This document shows positions 16,951 through 25,425 of a DNA stretch of 64,000 nt, piece by piece; position 1 is the first letter of the stretch, and the number at the start of each line of letters is the position of its first letter. The translations under genes were made by a program, and so were the position numbers. This stretch comes from Paenibacillus sp. Soil522 (GTDB taxonomy: Bacteria; Bacillota; Bacilli; Paenibacillales; Paenibacillaceae): the NCBI RefSeq assembly GCF_001428245.1, contig NZ_LMRV01000110.1, positions 94,080 through 158,079 on the forward strand, read 5' to 3'. The notes below the pieces were generated by a model. The model saw only the letters and a list, made by a program, of their open reading frames with translations. It searched no databases and was not told where the DNA came from.

Positions 16951-17250
16951 GTGTCCCGCAGGGACGAAAGCGATCCGCTGCAAACGCAACTCGCAAGTGT
17001 CTCTGCACCTCCTTACGTTAGTCCAATTGCAGGAATCCAGAGGGTGCAACCCTCGGAACCCTCCCTTGGAAGGAAGGGATTTCATGCCAGCAACAAAGGC
17101 ATGCCAAAAGTTAAGCGTGTCCCGCAGGGACGAAAGCGACCCACCGCAAACGTGACTCACAAGCCTCTCTGCACCTCCTTACGTTAGTCCAATTGCAGGA
17201 GTCCAGAGGGTGCAACCCTCGGGGCCCTCCCATGGAAGGGAGGGTTTGGG
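16951..17250. repeat. Two ~120-bp direct repeats with internal hairpins
   Basis: Copies begin at 16951 and 17117 with GTGTCCCGCAGGGACGAAAG, and both contain CACCTCCTTACGTTAGTCCA, GAGGGTGCAACCCTC and a CCCTCC/GGGAGGG-type hairpin. They are about 166 bp apart and near-identical, with scattered substitutions. No coding potential is evident. The internal dyads suggest a structured DNA or RNA element. Confidence 0.75.
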
Positions 17251-17260
17251 TGGGTTCGAA

Positions 17261-17391
17261 AAGCCTTTGAAGGTTTGGCATAAGCCTTTGAAGGTTTCAC
17301 ATTAAGCCTTTAAAGGTTTGTCATTAAGCCTTTAAAGGTTTGTCATTAAGCTTTAAAAGGTTTGGCATTAATCCGTTGAAGGTCAGGTAGA
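17261..17391 (+). repeat. Six 22-bp tandem repeats upstream of a hypothetical gene
   Basis: Units start at 17261, 17282, 17304, 17326, 17348 and 17370; the consensus is AAGCCTTTGAAGGTTTGGCA plus TT. The core CCTTTGAAGG (or CCTTTAAAGG) is a dyad. Units 3 and 4 are identical; the last one is degraded. There are no spacers, so this is not CRISPR. Confidence 0.85.
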
Positions 17392-17417
17392 AATTTCACT
17401 GAATGGAGGGAAACCAT

Positions 17418-17735
17418 ATGGGTTTTGCAACTGAGTTTAATTCTGTCTGCAAATTCAAGTCCGAACAAGAGCTATATGAATTGTTGGAGTACGGTCGGGG
17501 CAAAATGGTTAAGAGCGGCTTTCGCGTATTTCCGACTGGCCAGAAGGTTATTGCATATACGCCAGCCAATGAGGCGATTGCTATTGTTCGCATCTTAGCT
17601 TCTATAGCGGAAATTAATTTTCAAGGTGAAGAAGTGACACAGGTGGAGATGGAACTCGTGAGAAAGCTGACCGAGGAAGAAGCAAGGGTTCAAACAGCGC
17701 TTGCCTTTGAAATGTTTTTTGGAGAGAAGGCTTAA
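17418..17735 (+). CDS. Conserved-looking hypothetical protein
   Basis: A 105-residue acidic, soluble protein starting MGFATEFNSVCKF, with no signal, membrane segment or recognised motif. ATG 17418 has TGGAGGGA about 7 bp upstream; the upstream in-frame ATG at 17403 overlaps that site. The gene lies between the 22-bp tandem repeats and a decayed uvsE whose remaining sequence begins within a few bases of its stop, so it may mark a deletion junction. I do not recognise the family. Confidence 0.65.
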   Translation: MGFATEFNSVCKFKSEQELYELLEYGRGKMVKSGFRVFPTGQKVIAYTPANEAIAIVRILASIAEINFQGEEVTQVEMELVRKLTEEEARVQTALAFEMFFGEKA

Positions 17736-17737
17736 TC

Positions 17738-18320
17738 GATTCTCGTCCAAGCTCATTCCGCTTGCTACACATGAGGAATTAGCTGATTGATTTCCGGCGC
17801 TAGCGTCTGCCTTTCGGGAGATTGGCGAATTTGTTCAACAGAATGGAATTCGAGTGTCCTTTCATCCGGATTACTTCTGCGTGTTCAGCACGCCGAGGCC
17901 GGATGTGCCTGCGAAGTCGGAGTTGGATTTACTTAACATCTTTTGATGCTGGAGACAATGGGGCTGGACGAGGCGACAAAGTGCAATATATACATATCGG
18001 TGGAGCATATGGCGACAAGGCTATAGCTGGGGAACGGTTCATTCGTCAGTTTAGCGCCTTGTCGCCTCGTTTTAAGCATCGGGTTACGCTCGAGAATGAC
18101 GATAATACGTTACGTTCCATGCAAGGGAGACGCTCGAGGCAGCGAAGCAGGCGGGAGTTCCTATGGTGCTCGACATTCATCATCATGCCGTTAATCTGGG
18201 AGACATCAGTGAGGACGATCTGTACTATAATTTGTGGCCCCAAGCTCATCGAGGATTTGAAGCGGATGGAAGCATGCGGCGAAGGCGTCACGGTGCTGGA
18301 TGGCGGACGCGTAGAAATAG
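17738..18320 (+). pseudogene. uvsE: UV damage endonuclease remnant (uvsE), frameshifted and 5'-truncated
   Basis: UvsE-like peptide runs can be read only by changing frame: RFSSKLIPLATHEELAD then a TGA (17788-17790) then FPALASAFREIGEFVQQ and IRVSFHPDYFCVFSTPR; next KVQYIHIGGAYGDKAIAGE and RFKHRVTLENDDNTL in another frame; then GVPMVLDIHHHAVNLGDI in a third. These are conserved metal-site motifs of the TIM-barrel UV endonuclease. The first ~80 residues of the family are missing. At least one stop and two frameshifts make it non-functional. The 172-codon open frame across it is an accident. Confidence 0.85.
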
Positions 18321-18354
18321 CCCCTCACAATCAGCATTAACGGTTGTATGGAAG

Positions 18355-18390
18355 CACCGTCAAGGCCTGACCTTGACGGTGTTATTTTAT
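18355..18390 (+). terminator. Intrinsic terminator after the uvsE remnant
   Basis: CACCGTCAAGG and CCTTGACGGTG form a perfect 11-bp stem followed by TTATTTTAT. Confidence 0.8.
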
Positions 18391-18445
18391 CGACAGCCCC
18401 TCAGTAAATCAATCATTACGTTTCTGGAAAAAAGGTGATATTATC

Positions 18446-19264
18446 ATGGAATGGATACTTCTTGTACTGCTCGGCGTCGTAGCAGCCATGTTCGGCAGTA
18501 TCGTCGGACTGGGCGGCGGCATTATTATCGTTCCTGTTTTAATGCTGATCGGTCCGGTGCTGACGGGCGGTACGATTGGACATGCAACGGCGGTCGGTAT
18601 TTCGTTAACGGTTCTTGTCGTTACGGCACTCGCTTCAACGCTGAGCTATGCCAAACGCAAAATCGTTGATTTCCGCAGCGGCTGGTTATTTTTTATAACG
18701 AGCGGTCCTGCTGCATTGCTTGGCTCAGCGCTGACGGGCTTGCTTCCAGCCGGCATATTCCAGCTCGTGTTTGGGGTTTTTATGCTGCTTATGGCGTCGC
18801 TCTTGATTGCTCGAGAGCATATGAAACCGTTTTCTAAGCAATGGCCGATCGTCCGTACGATGACGGATGTTTCCGGAGAGGTGCATACGTACAGCTATGG
18901 AATGATGCCGGCCTTAGCCATTGGTTTTGGCGTTGGTCTAATGTCAGGTTTGTTCGGAATCGGAGGCGGTTCGTTGTTCGTGCCGTTAATGGTGCTTCTG
19001 TTTCGTTTTCCGCCGCATATGGCGACGGCTACATCGATGTTCGTCATTTTTTTGTCATCCATACTTGGGAGCGGCATGCATGCCTATTTGGGAGAGACGG
19101 ATTGGCTGCTCGTGCTTGCATTAGTGCCTGGCGCTTGGATCGGCGGAAAACTGGGAGCGGCAATCGCGGTGAAAATGAGCGGCAAGGGCTTGCTTTGGCT
19201 GCTTAGAGTGACGCTTATTTTACTGGCCGGCCAATTAATTATTGAAGGTTTGAGCTCGTTTTGA
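18446..19264 (+). CDS. TauE/SafE (TSUP) family membrane exporter
   Basis: A 272-residue integral membrane protein with about eight helices in two homologous halves. The family glycine motifs appear twice: GSIVGLGGGIIIVPVL near the N-terminus and GLMSGLFGIGGGSLFVPLM in the second half. TSUP proteins carry sulfite, sulfoacetate or other organic anions; the substrate is not evident. AAGGTGAT lies about 10 bp before the ATG. It appears monocistronic, after a terminator. Confidence 0.88.
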   Translation: MEWILLVLLGVVAAMFGSIVGLGGGIIIVPVLMLIGPVLTGGTIGHATAVGISLTVLVVTALASTLSYAKRKIVDFRSGWLFFITSGPAALLGSALTGLLPAGIFQLVFGVFMLLMASLLIAREHMKPFSKQWPIVRTMTDVSGEVHTYSYGMMPALAIGFGVGLMSGLFGIGGGSLFVPLMVLLFRFPPHMATATSMFVIFLSSILGSGMHAYLGETDWLLVLALVPGAWIGGKLGAAIAVKMSGKGLLWLLRVTLILLAGQLIIEGLSSF

Positions 19265-19372
19265 TACTGTGAGAATAATTGTATGCGAAACTTGAAATCA
19301 GCTTCATACGTAAAAGATCATTACATGGATAGAAATGTTCGAGAATTTACATAGAGGGAAGAGTGATGGACC

Positions 19373-20227
19373 GTGAGTGACCAGAATAACGCTTCCGTCG
19401 TAGGCGGGAAAAGCTTTACAGCTGTCGCTATCAATTGCGCATCGAAAGCAGGAGAATGGATTAAGACGAAACTAGGCAACTATGCGAGCCTTGATATAAA
19501 GTATTCCCCACATGATCTTGTTACGGAAGTAGACAAAGGCTCGGAGCGCCTGATTAAAAATTTAGTTTTGACCCATTTTCCCCACCATTCGTTTTTGGGC
19601 GAGGAGGGAGTGGAGCCCGGGCCGGAGGCTTCGACGCGCGCGCTGGAGAATATTCGAGACGCTGAATATTTATGGATTGTTGATCCGATCGACGGCACAA
19701 CCAACTTTGTGCACGGCTTCCCTTATTTCTGCGTATCGATCGCGCTTGCGCATAACGGCGAGGTTATTGTCGGCGTCGTCTATGATCCGATGAAGGACGA
19801 GATGTTTGTCGCGGAAAAAGGGAAAGGAGCCTACGTCCATGGTAAAAGGATGCAGGTGTCGAAGGAGGATACGCTGCGCTGCAGCCTGGTTGCAACCGGA
19901 CTTCCGGCCGATCACCATTACGCGCTTCCACTCAACCTGAAAGGGATACAGGCGGTTGCTCCGCAGGTTCGCAACCTTCGCATCACCGGCTCTGCCGCGC
20001 TGCATATGGCTTATGTCGCATCTGGACGCTTAAGCGGATTTTGGGAGATCGGACTTAGCAGCTGGGATTTGGCGGCAGGTTCGCTGCTCGTGCAGGAGTC
20101 TGGCGGAGTTGTAAGCAATACGCTGGGCAAGCCTTATGATTTGGGCGTCCGCAATGTTGTAGCGTCGAACGGACATATTCAGGATGAGCTTATCAAGGCG
20201 CTTGCCGATGCGAATGCAAACGAATAA
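19373..20227 (+). CDS. Inositol monophosphatase family protein
   Basis: A 284-residue lithium-sensitive-type phosphatase. The metal-binding signatures are complete: FLGEEG, WIVDPIDGTTNFVHGFPYFCVSIAL and SSWDLAAGSLLVQESGG. Likely substrates include inositol-1-phosphate or other small sugar phosphates (SuhB-like); specificity is unproven. The start is GTG 19373; the nearby ATG at 19366 reads into an immediate stop. AGAGGGAAGAG is the probable ribosome binding site. Confidence 0.88.
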   Translation: MSDQNNASVVGGKSFTAVAINCASKAGEWIKTKLGNYASLDIKYSPHDLVTEVDKGSERLIKNLVLTHFPHHSFLGEEGVEPGPEASTRALENIRDAEYLWIVDPIDGTTNFVHGFPYFCVSIALAHNGEVIVGVVYDPMKDEMFVAEKGKGAYVHGKRMQVSKEDTLRCSLVATGLPADHHYALPLNLKGIQAVAPQVRNLRITGSAALHMAYVASGRLSGFWEIGLSSWDLAAGSLLVQESGGVVSNTLGKPYDLGVRNVVASNGHIQDELIKALADANANE

Positions 20228-20232
20228 AAACT

Positions 20233-20282
20233 TAGGACAGCGGCCCTGTAATACCTGCAGGCTTGTTGTCCTTCTCTTTTTT
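20233..20282 (+). terminator. Probable terminator after the inositol-phosphatase gene
   Basis: AGGACA and TTGTCCT arms enclose a GC-rich loop, followed by TCTCTTTTTTT. Confidence 0.6.
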
Positions 20283-20326
20283 TAAATGATAAAAAAGAGC
20301 AGGATATTGGGAGGAGGAACCAATGG

Positions 20327-21490
20327 ATGATGACTGCTAAGAAACGGATAGCCGCGTTAATTATGATTACGGTGTTCTTAGGCACGCTGGCAGCATGTGA
20401 GCCAAACGAACCGTCCGCATCGCCCCCACCGGCAAATGCTCCGGCGGATGCGGCAACGGACAAGCCGGAAGAAGTGGAAACGGGCGGAGAAACGATGGAG
20501 CCGGCTGAACCGGAGGTGGCTTATGAGGTGCTCGCCGAGGAGCTGCGTGTTCCTTGGGTCATTGCGTTCGACGGCGATATTGTCTACATCAGCGAGCGTG
20601 AAGGCAGCATTGTGAAGCTTGAGGGCAGGGAGCTGACCCGTCAATCCGTTCATTTACTTAAAGAGGTGCACGGCAACGGAGAAGGCGGTTTTCTAGGATT
20701 TCTGCTGGCGCCGGATTTTGCGCAGTCCAAAACAGCCTATGCCTATCATACGTACGAGGAAAATGGCCGAATATGGAATAGAGTCGTTCTGCTTAAGCAA
20801 AATGGCGGGCAATGGGACGAGGTGCGGGCGCTGCTCGAAGGCATACCGGGAGCGGCCAACCATGATGGGGGACGGATGGCGTTTGGGCCGGACAAGCTGC
20901 TTTATGTGACGACAGGAGATGCGCAGCAGCGGGAGCTGGCGCAGGATGTTAATAGCTTAGCAGGTAAAATATTAAGGATGACGCTTGACGGCAAGGTGCC
21001 AAGCGATAATCCGTTCCCCGCATCTTACGTGTATTCGTATGGGCATCGCAATCCGCAAGGGCTTGCATGGAATGATGAGGGCGTTATGTTCAATACGGAG
21101 CATGGTCCGTCAGGTGACCCCGGCGGGCATGATGAAATCAACATGATAGAGCCTGGAAGCAATTATGGCTGGCCGGTCATTTATGGAGATGCACGGCAGG
21201 AAGATATGATTACGCCGGTTTACAACACAGGGGAAAAGGCAATTGCGCCCTCTGGAGCGACGATCGATGAGCGCAACCGTTTGCTGTTTGCGACTTTGAT
21301 GGGTGGCGCGCTTTACCGTTATGATCCGGTAACGAAGGAAATGGCAGTCGTATTCGAAGGAGAAGGCAGACTTCGCGACGTGAAAATAAAGGACGGCCGC
21401 ATCTACGTTATCACGAACAATACCGATGGCAGAGGCACTCCGTCGGAGACGGATGACCGTCTGCTGCTGTTGAATCGTATAAACGGATAA
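20327..21490 (+). CDS. PQQ-dependent glucose/sorbosone dehydrogenase-like lipoprotein
   Basis: A 387-residue exported lipoprotein: a Lys-rich start, hydrophobic core and lipobox LAAC (Cys near residue 24), then a Pro/Glu-rich linker. The rest is a six-bladed propeller of the GSDH family with PWVIAFDGD, NHDGGRMAFGPDKLLYVTTGD, YSYGHRNPQGLAW and NTEHGPSGDPGGHDEIN. Family members oxidise sugars with PQQ, yet many Firmicute homologues have unknown cofactor use. GGAGGAGG precedes adjacent ATGs at 20327 and 20330. Confidence 0.88.
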   Translation: MMTAKKRIAALIMITVFLGTLAACEPNEPSASPPPANAPADAATDKPEEVETGGETMEPAEPEVAYEVLAEELRVPWVIAFDGDIVYISEREGSIVKLEGRELTRQSVHLLKEVHGNGEGGFLGFLLAPDFAQSKTAYAYHTYEENGRIWNRVVLLKQNGGQWDEVRALLEGIPGAANHDGGRMAFGPDKLLYVTTGDAQQRELAQDVNSLAGKILRMTLDGKVPSDNPFPASYVYSYGHRNPQGLAWNDEGVMFNTEHGPSGDPGGHDEINMIEPGSNYGWPVIYGDARQEDMITPVYNTGEKAIAPSGATIDERNRLLFATLMGGALYRYDPVTKEMAVVFEGEGRLRDVKIKDGRIYVITNNTDGRGTPSETDDRLLLLNRING

Positions 21491-21510
21491 ATCAGATGGT
21501 CGCGGGTGGA

Positions 21511-21557
21511 AAAAAAGAAGGTGTCCCAGAAGCGTTACAGCTGCTGGGACACCTTTA
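21511..21557. terminator. Bidirectional terminator between the sugar dehydrogenase and hemL
   Basis: AAGGTGTCCCAG and CTGGGACACCTT form a perfect 12-bp stem around a 14-base loop, with an A run on the left flank serving the minus strand. The genes are convergent. Confidence 0.88.
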
Positions 21558-21566
21558 GACCATTAA

Positions 21567-22877
21567 TTATAAATTGGCGAAGGCATGGTTAATCGCATTA
21601 ATCGTTTCGTCAATGTCGGCTTCGGTATGTGCCGTTGTTAAGAACCAAGCTTCGTATTTGGAAGGAGCAAGATTGATGCCCTGATCCAGCATAGCTTTAA
21701 AAAACCTGCCGAACAGCTCGCCGTCCGTGTCCTGCGCTTCATCATAGTTCGTCACTTTGTGATCGCAGAAATGTGCCGAGAATGAGCCGCGGATCTGATT
21801 GATTGTAAGCGGAATGCCGTTTTGCTTCGCAGCAGCATGTAAGCCTGCCCCAAGCTTAGCAGCAAGTGCGTTCATTCTGTCGTAAATAACCGGCTCCTGC
21901 AGCAGCTCCAAGCAGGCGATGCCCGCTGAGACGGAGGCAGGGTTGCCGGCCATCGTACCCGCTTGATACGCGGGGCCGAGCGGTGCGACCTGCTCCATTA
22001 TTTGCCGGCGCCCGCCGTAAGCGCCGATGGGAAGTCCGCCGCCGATGATTTTGCCCAGCGCGGTCAGATCCGGCTCGATCGCCTGATGATCAGGGAAAGC
22101 GGCATACGTCTGCGCCGCGCCGTAGTGGAAGCGGAACGAACTGATCACCTCGTCATAAATAACAAGTGCGCCTGCATCGCGAGTGAGCTTGCAGAGCCCT
22201 TCCAGGAAGCCTTCGTGCGGCAGCACCATGCCGAAGTTGCCGACTATCGGCTCTACCATGACAGCGGCCGTCTCGTCACCCCAGCGCTCCAAGGCGGCCT
22301 TCAATGCTGGCAGATCATTAAACGGAACCGTAATGACCTCGCTCGCGATGCTGGATGGTACGCCGGCGCTGTCTGGAATGCCAAGCGTAGATGGACCGGA
22401 GCCTGCCGCGACGAGTACAAGATCGGAATGGCCGTGATAGCAGCCCGCGAATTTGATGATTTTGGTTTTCTTTGTATAGGCGCGCGCAACACGGATGGTC
22501 GTCATAACTGCCTCTGTGCCGGAGTTGACGAACCTTACCTTATCGAGCGATGGAATGGCTTCTTTCAGCATGCGGGCGAGCTTAATTTCAAGCTCCGTAG
22601 GCGTGCCGTACAGCGTACCGTTTTGTGCGGCGCGTACGATAGCTTCCGTAATATGCGGGTGGGCATGTCCGGTTATAATCGGGCCGTAAGCGGCTAAATA
22701 GTCGATGTAACGGTTATCGTCGACATCCCAGAAATAAGCGCCTTCGCCGCGTTTCATGAACACCGGAGCACCGCCGCCAACCGCTTTGTAGGAACGGGAG
22801 GGACTGTTCACGCCGCCGACAATATGCTGCAGCGCTTCTTTATAAAGCAGTTCGGAATTTGGTCGTTGTATCGTCAT
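21567..22877 (-). CDS. hemL: Glutamate-1-semialdehyde 2,1-aminomutase
   Basis: A 436-residue PLP enzyme forming 5-aminolevulinate in the C5 heme pathway. Motifs: VNSGTEAVMTTIRVAR, GCYHGHSDLVL, VIYDEVISSFRF, and the PLP-Lys segment LGKIIGGGLPIGAYGG. Start 22877 is used because a GGAGG site lies about 10 bp upstream; the longer frame from 22922 adds an unrelated leader. It is separated from the other hem genes, as is common for the second GSA-aminomutase of Bacillales, so it may be the GsaB paralogue. Confidence 0.93.
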   Translation of the reverse strand: MTIQRPNSELLYKEALQHIVGGVNSPSRSYKAVGGGAPVFMKRGEGAYFWDVDDNRYIDYLAAYGPIITGHAHPHITEAIVRAAQNGTLYGTPTELEIKLARMLKEAIPSLDKVRFVNSGTEAVMTTIRVARAYTKKTKIIKFAGCYHGHSDLVLVAAGSGPSTLGIPDSAGVPSSIASEVITVPFNDLPALKAALERWGDETAAVMVEPIVGNFGMVLPHEGFLEGLCKLTRDAGALVIYDEVISSFRFHYGAAQTYAAFPDHQAIEPDLTALGKIIGGGLPIGAYGGRRQIMEQVAPLGPAYQAGTMAGNPASVSAGIACLELLQEPVIYDRMNALAAKLGAGLHAAAKQNGIPLTINQIRGSFSAHFCDHKVTNYDEAQDTDGELFGRFFKAMLDQGINLAPSKYEAWFLTTAHTEADIDETINAINHAFANL

Positions 22878-22921
22878 GGAATGAGGCCTCCAACAGGAAT
22901 GGTAGTAGTAAGTTAGCAGCA

Positions 22922-22958
22922 AAATACACGCAACATCAAAGCTCCGTTGCGTGTATTT
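22922..22958 (-). terminator. Terminator after the LCP gene
   Basis: ACACGCAAC and GTTGCGTGT form a perfect 9-bp stem; on the minus strand it is followed by ATTTTG. Confidence 0.7.
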
Positions 22959-22961
22959 AAG

Positions 22962-24026
22962 TTACTGCTGATTATTGCCGGCAGCTGCATTGCCCGTTTC
23001 GCCGTTATTTGCTGCGCCGTCTTCCGGTACAGCAGATTCGGCAGGTTCAGGCACAGAATCATCCTGCTGCAGCGTCATTTGCACGTAGGAGCGCAGCTCG
23101 TCATAGTCGCTTATTCCAATGACGGATGCGCCGCCGACGCGCTCTTCCGCGATGAGTTCCATCGGCGGGATTTGCGTCGTGCTGGCTACATGGCTTTTGA
23201 CGCCAAGCTGTCCGAGCTTCAGCATATCAGTAACGCTTAAATTCATTTTCACATAAGGTTCTACGCTGTCGAGAATTTTCTTCATGCGGATAATGTTCCA
23301 AGTGGACTGCAGCTCTTTCGACACAGCCTGCAGGAAGTTTCTCTGACGCTCGGTACGCGTGAAATCGCTCATGGCATCATGGCGGAAGCGGACGTATTGA
23401 AGCGCCTTGTCGCCGTCCAGCAGCTGATAGCCTTTTTTGAGATGAATATCATAGCGGTTATCGTCTGCGTTATCTACATAATCCATATCTTTCTCGACGT
23501 CGAAATAAATGCCGCCAATTGTATCGATCATCGCTTTAAAGCCTTCGAAGTCGGTATAAACATAATATTGGATGTCAAGACCAAGAAGATCGCCGACTGT
23601 TTTCATCGCTAGCGGAAAATCACCCTGTGTAAGCGCCGTATTAATACGGCCTCTGCCATGTCCTTCTATATTAACGTACGTATCCCGCAGAACGGAGAAT
23701 AAATGCGCTTTTTTTGTAACGGGATCGAAGGAGGCGACCAATATGGAGTCTGAACGGGCAACCTGCCCCTCATCAACACCACGGGCATCGCCGCCAAGCA
23801 GCAAAATATTAACGCGCTCCGTGCCTTCCCATTCCGGAATAGCTACAGGCGCTGCTTCTGTGCCCTCGGTGGGCGTCTTAGAATCTCCCGTGTCGCTGAA
23901 GTTGTCCAGTGCATTGTATATGCCAACGCTCCAGAAAATGACAAACGCTGCTGTTGCGCCAACAATTACAGAGAGGCTGACAAATAACCATTTCCATCTT
24001 TTTTTCTTATTCGTTTGTTTACGCAT
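22962..24026 (-). CDS. LytR-CpsA-Psr (LCP) family cell-wall ligase
   Basis: A 354-residue type II membrane protein. A Lys/Arg-rich cytoplasmic start and one helix (LFVSLSVIVGATAAFVIFWSV) are followed by the extracellular LCP domain with NILLLGGDAR, ARSDSILVASFDP, FSVLRDTYVNI and the basic phosphate-binding VRFRHDAMSDFTRTERQRNFL. These enzymes attach teichoic acid or other glycopolymers to peptidoglycan. The C-terminus is a Glu/Ala/Asn-rich tail. An AGGAG site lies upstream of the ATG at a rather long spacing (~12 bp). Confidence 0.92.
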   Translation of the reverse strand: MRKQTNKKKRWKWLFVSLSVIVGATAAFVIFWSVGIYNALDNFSDTGDSKTPTEGTEAAPVAIPEWEGTERVNILLLGGDARGVDEGQVARSDSILVASFDPVTKKAHLFSVLRDTYVNIEGHGRGRINTALTQGDFPLAMKTVGDLLGLDIQYYVYTDFEGFKAMIDTIGGIYFDVEKDMDYVDNADDNRYDIHLKKGYQLLDGDKALQYVRFRHDAMSDFTRTERQRNFLQAVSKELQSTWNIIRMKKILDSVEPYVKMNLSVTDMLKLGQLGVKSHVASTTQIPPMELIAEERVGGASVIGISDYDELRSYVQMTLQQDDSVPEPAESAVPEDGAANNGETGNAAAGNNQQ

Positions 24027-24149
24027 TTCGTTAGTCGTGCTCCTTTCAGTTGCTGCCGGATCTTTTTGTACCAGATAGGATACATTTCAAATGTAAGCAT
24101 GAGCAACGATGGCATAGTGAATGGTCCGCTTCAAAGAAAAAAGTTAGCG

Positions 24150-24272
24150 GAGCTGTTTACGCTAGAAATATAAGAACGTATAAGGATGAGCTTTATCATA
24201 GCTTATATTTCATCAGCAAACGAAAGCCGCGGTGCCATCGGCAGAGCCAGCCGTTTACGCTAGGCTTGAACT
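24150..24272. repeat. Dispersed palindromic repeat, copy D
   Basis: It reads AGCTGTTTACGCTAGAAATA-TAAG, a short centre, then CTTATATTTCATCAGCAAACG, then a GC-rich block ending AGCCGTTTACGCT. The first two blocks are inverse complements with few mismatches. It occupies much of the 373-bp gap before the ABC-2 operon, in which no gene or riboswitch was found. Confidence 0.7.
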
Positions 24273-24399
24273 AATGTATGATTACATATCATAAAATTAT
24301 AAAGCTGAACGACATGCAGAAGCAAGTTTTATCGTTTTAGGCAATAAAAGATCGCTATTTCCTAGGAAATGTCGAAGTGAGAGGAGCTATAAAAACCAG

Positions 24400-25425
24400 A
24401 TGCCAGCTATTGATGTAAAGGATTTACGCAAGCAATTCAGCGTTCAGAAAAACCGTGAAGGCTTATCCGGCGCTCTCAAGGACTTGTTTAGACGCGAGTA
24501 CAATGAGGTTGTGGCCGTCAAAGATATTTCCTTTCAAATTCCGGAGGGAGAAATATGCGGCTATATCGGAGAGAACGGGGCCGGGAAGTCGACAACGATA
24601 AAAATGCTGACGGGCATTTTGGTGCCTATGTCAGGCGAGCTTAAGGTAAACGGGTACGTGCCTTTTAAGGATCGCGAGAAGTTCGTAAACGGCATAGGAG
24701 TCGTATTCGGACAGCGCTCCCAGCTATGGTGGGATATCGGCGTTATCGAATCGTTCCAGCTGCTGCGCAAAGTATACCGCGTATCGGAGGCGGATTTCCG
24801 CAAAAGGCTGAACGATCTAGTCGAACGGCTTCAGCTTGGCGATTTGCTTAACCGGCCTGTGCGCAAGCTGAGCCTTGGGCAGCGGATGCGCTGTGAGCTT
24901 GTTGCCTCGCTGCTCCATAACCCGTCGATCCTTTTTCTCGATGAGCCGACAATCGGACTCGACATTGTCGTGAAGACAGAAATTCGCGACTTTCTTATGC
25001 AAATGAACAGGGAGCAGGGAACGACGATTTTGCTGACAACGCATGATCTTCAAGATATCGAAGCGCTTTGTTCGCGCGTCATTATGCTCGACGACGGACG
25101 CATCATTTATGACGGAGGCCTCGACGAGCTGAAAAACAGGTGGAGCAAGGGTCGTGAGATCCAGTTCCAATTCGCGGGACATACGGCGCTTGCAAAGCTG
25201 CAGCAGCTGACCGAGTCGCTTGCTGTAACATGGACGATGGAAAGTGAAATGACAGCGAAAATGTGGCTGCCGCATGCCGTTAATGTCTCAGATGCGCTGT
25301 CTTGCGTGGTGGGCGGCGTTGAAATACGCGATATCAAAATTATTGAAACGAACACGGACGATATCGTTCGCAGCATTTATTCATCAGGCTCTGCGGTTGC
25401 TACGAAGGAGACGGCTAAGTCATGA
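24400..25425 (+). CDS. ABC-2 type transporter, ATP-binding protein
   Basis: A 341-residue cytoplasmic ATPase of the drug/polymer-export type. Walker A GENGAGKST (~residue 67), a Q-loop in VFGQRSQLWWD, signature LSLGQRMRCEL, Walker B ILFLDEPTIGLD and switch TTHDLQDIEALC are all intact. The C-terminal ~90 residues form the accessory domain seen in daunorubicin-resistance-type ATPases. The GAGGAG site is 13 bp from the ATG, so translation may be modest. It overlaps the next permease by 4 bp; the three genes form one operon. Confidence 0.92.
   Translation: MPAIDVKDLRKQFSVQKNREGLSGALKDLFRREYNEVVAVKDISFQIPEGEICGYIGENGAGKSTTIKMLTGILVPMSGELKVNGYVPFKDREKFVNGIGVVFGQRSQLWWDIGVIESFQLLRKVYRVSEADFRKRLNDLVERLQLGDLLNRPVRKLSLGQRMRCELVASLLHNPSILFLDEPTIGLDIVVKTEIRDFLMQMNREQGTTILLTTHDLQDIEALCSRVIMLDDGRIIYDGGLDELKNRWSKGREIQFQFAGHTALAKLQQLTESLAVTWTMESEMTAKMWLPHAVNVSDALSCVVGGVEIRDIKIIETNTDDIVRSIYSSGSAVATKETAKS

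Noticed and set aside
17261..17391. CRISPR array
   Set aside because: The 22-bp units are contiguous with no spacers, are imperfect, and no cas gene lies in the window.
17822..18340. A 172-codon open frame as a real gene
   Set aside because: Only its middle third matches UvsE; the flanks match UvsE in other frames, so the open frame is a by-product of a decayed gene.
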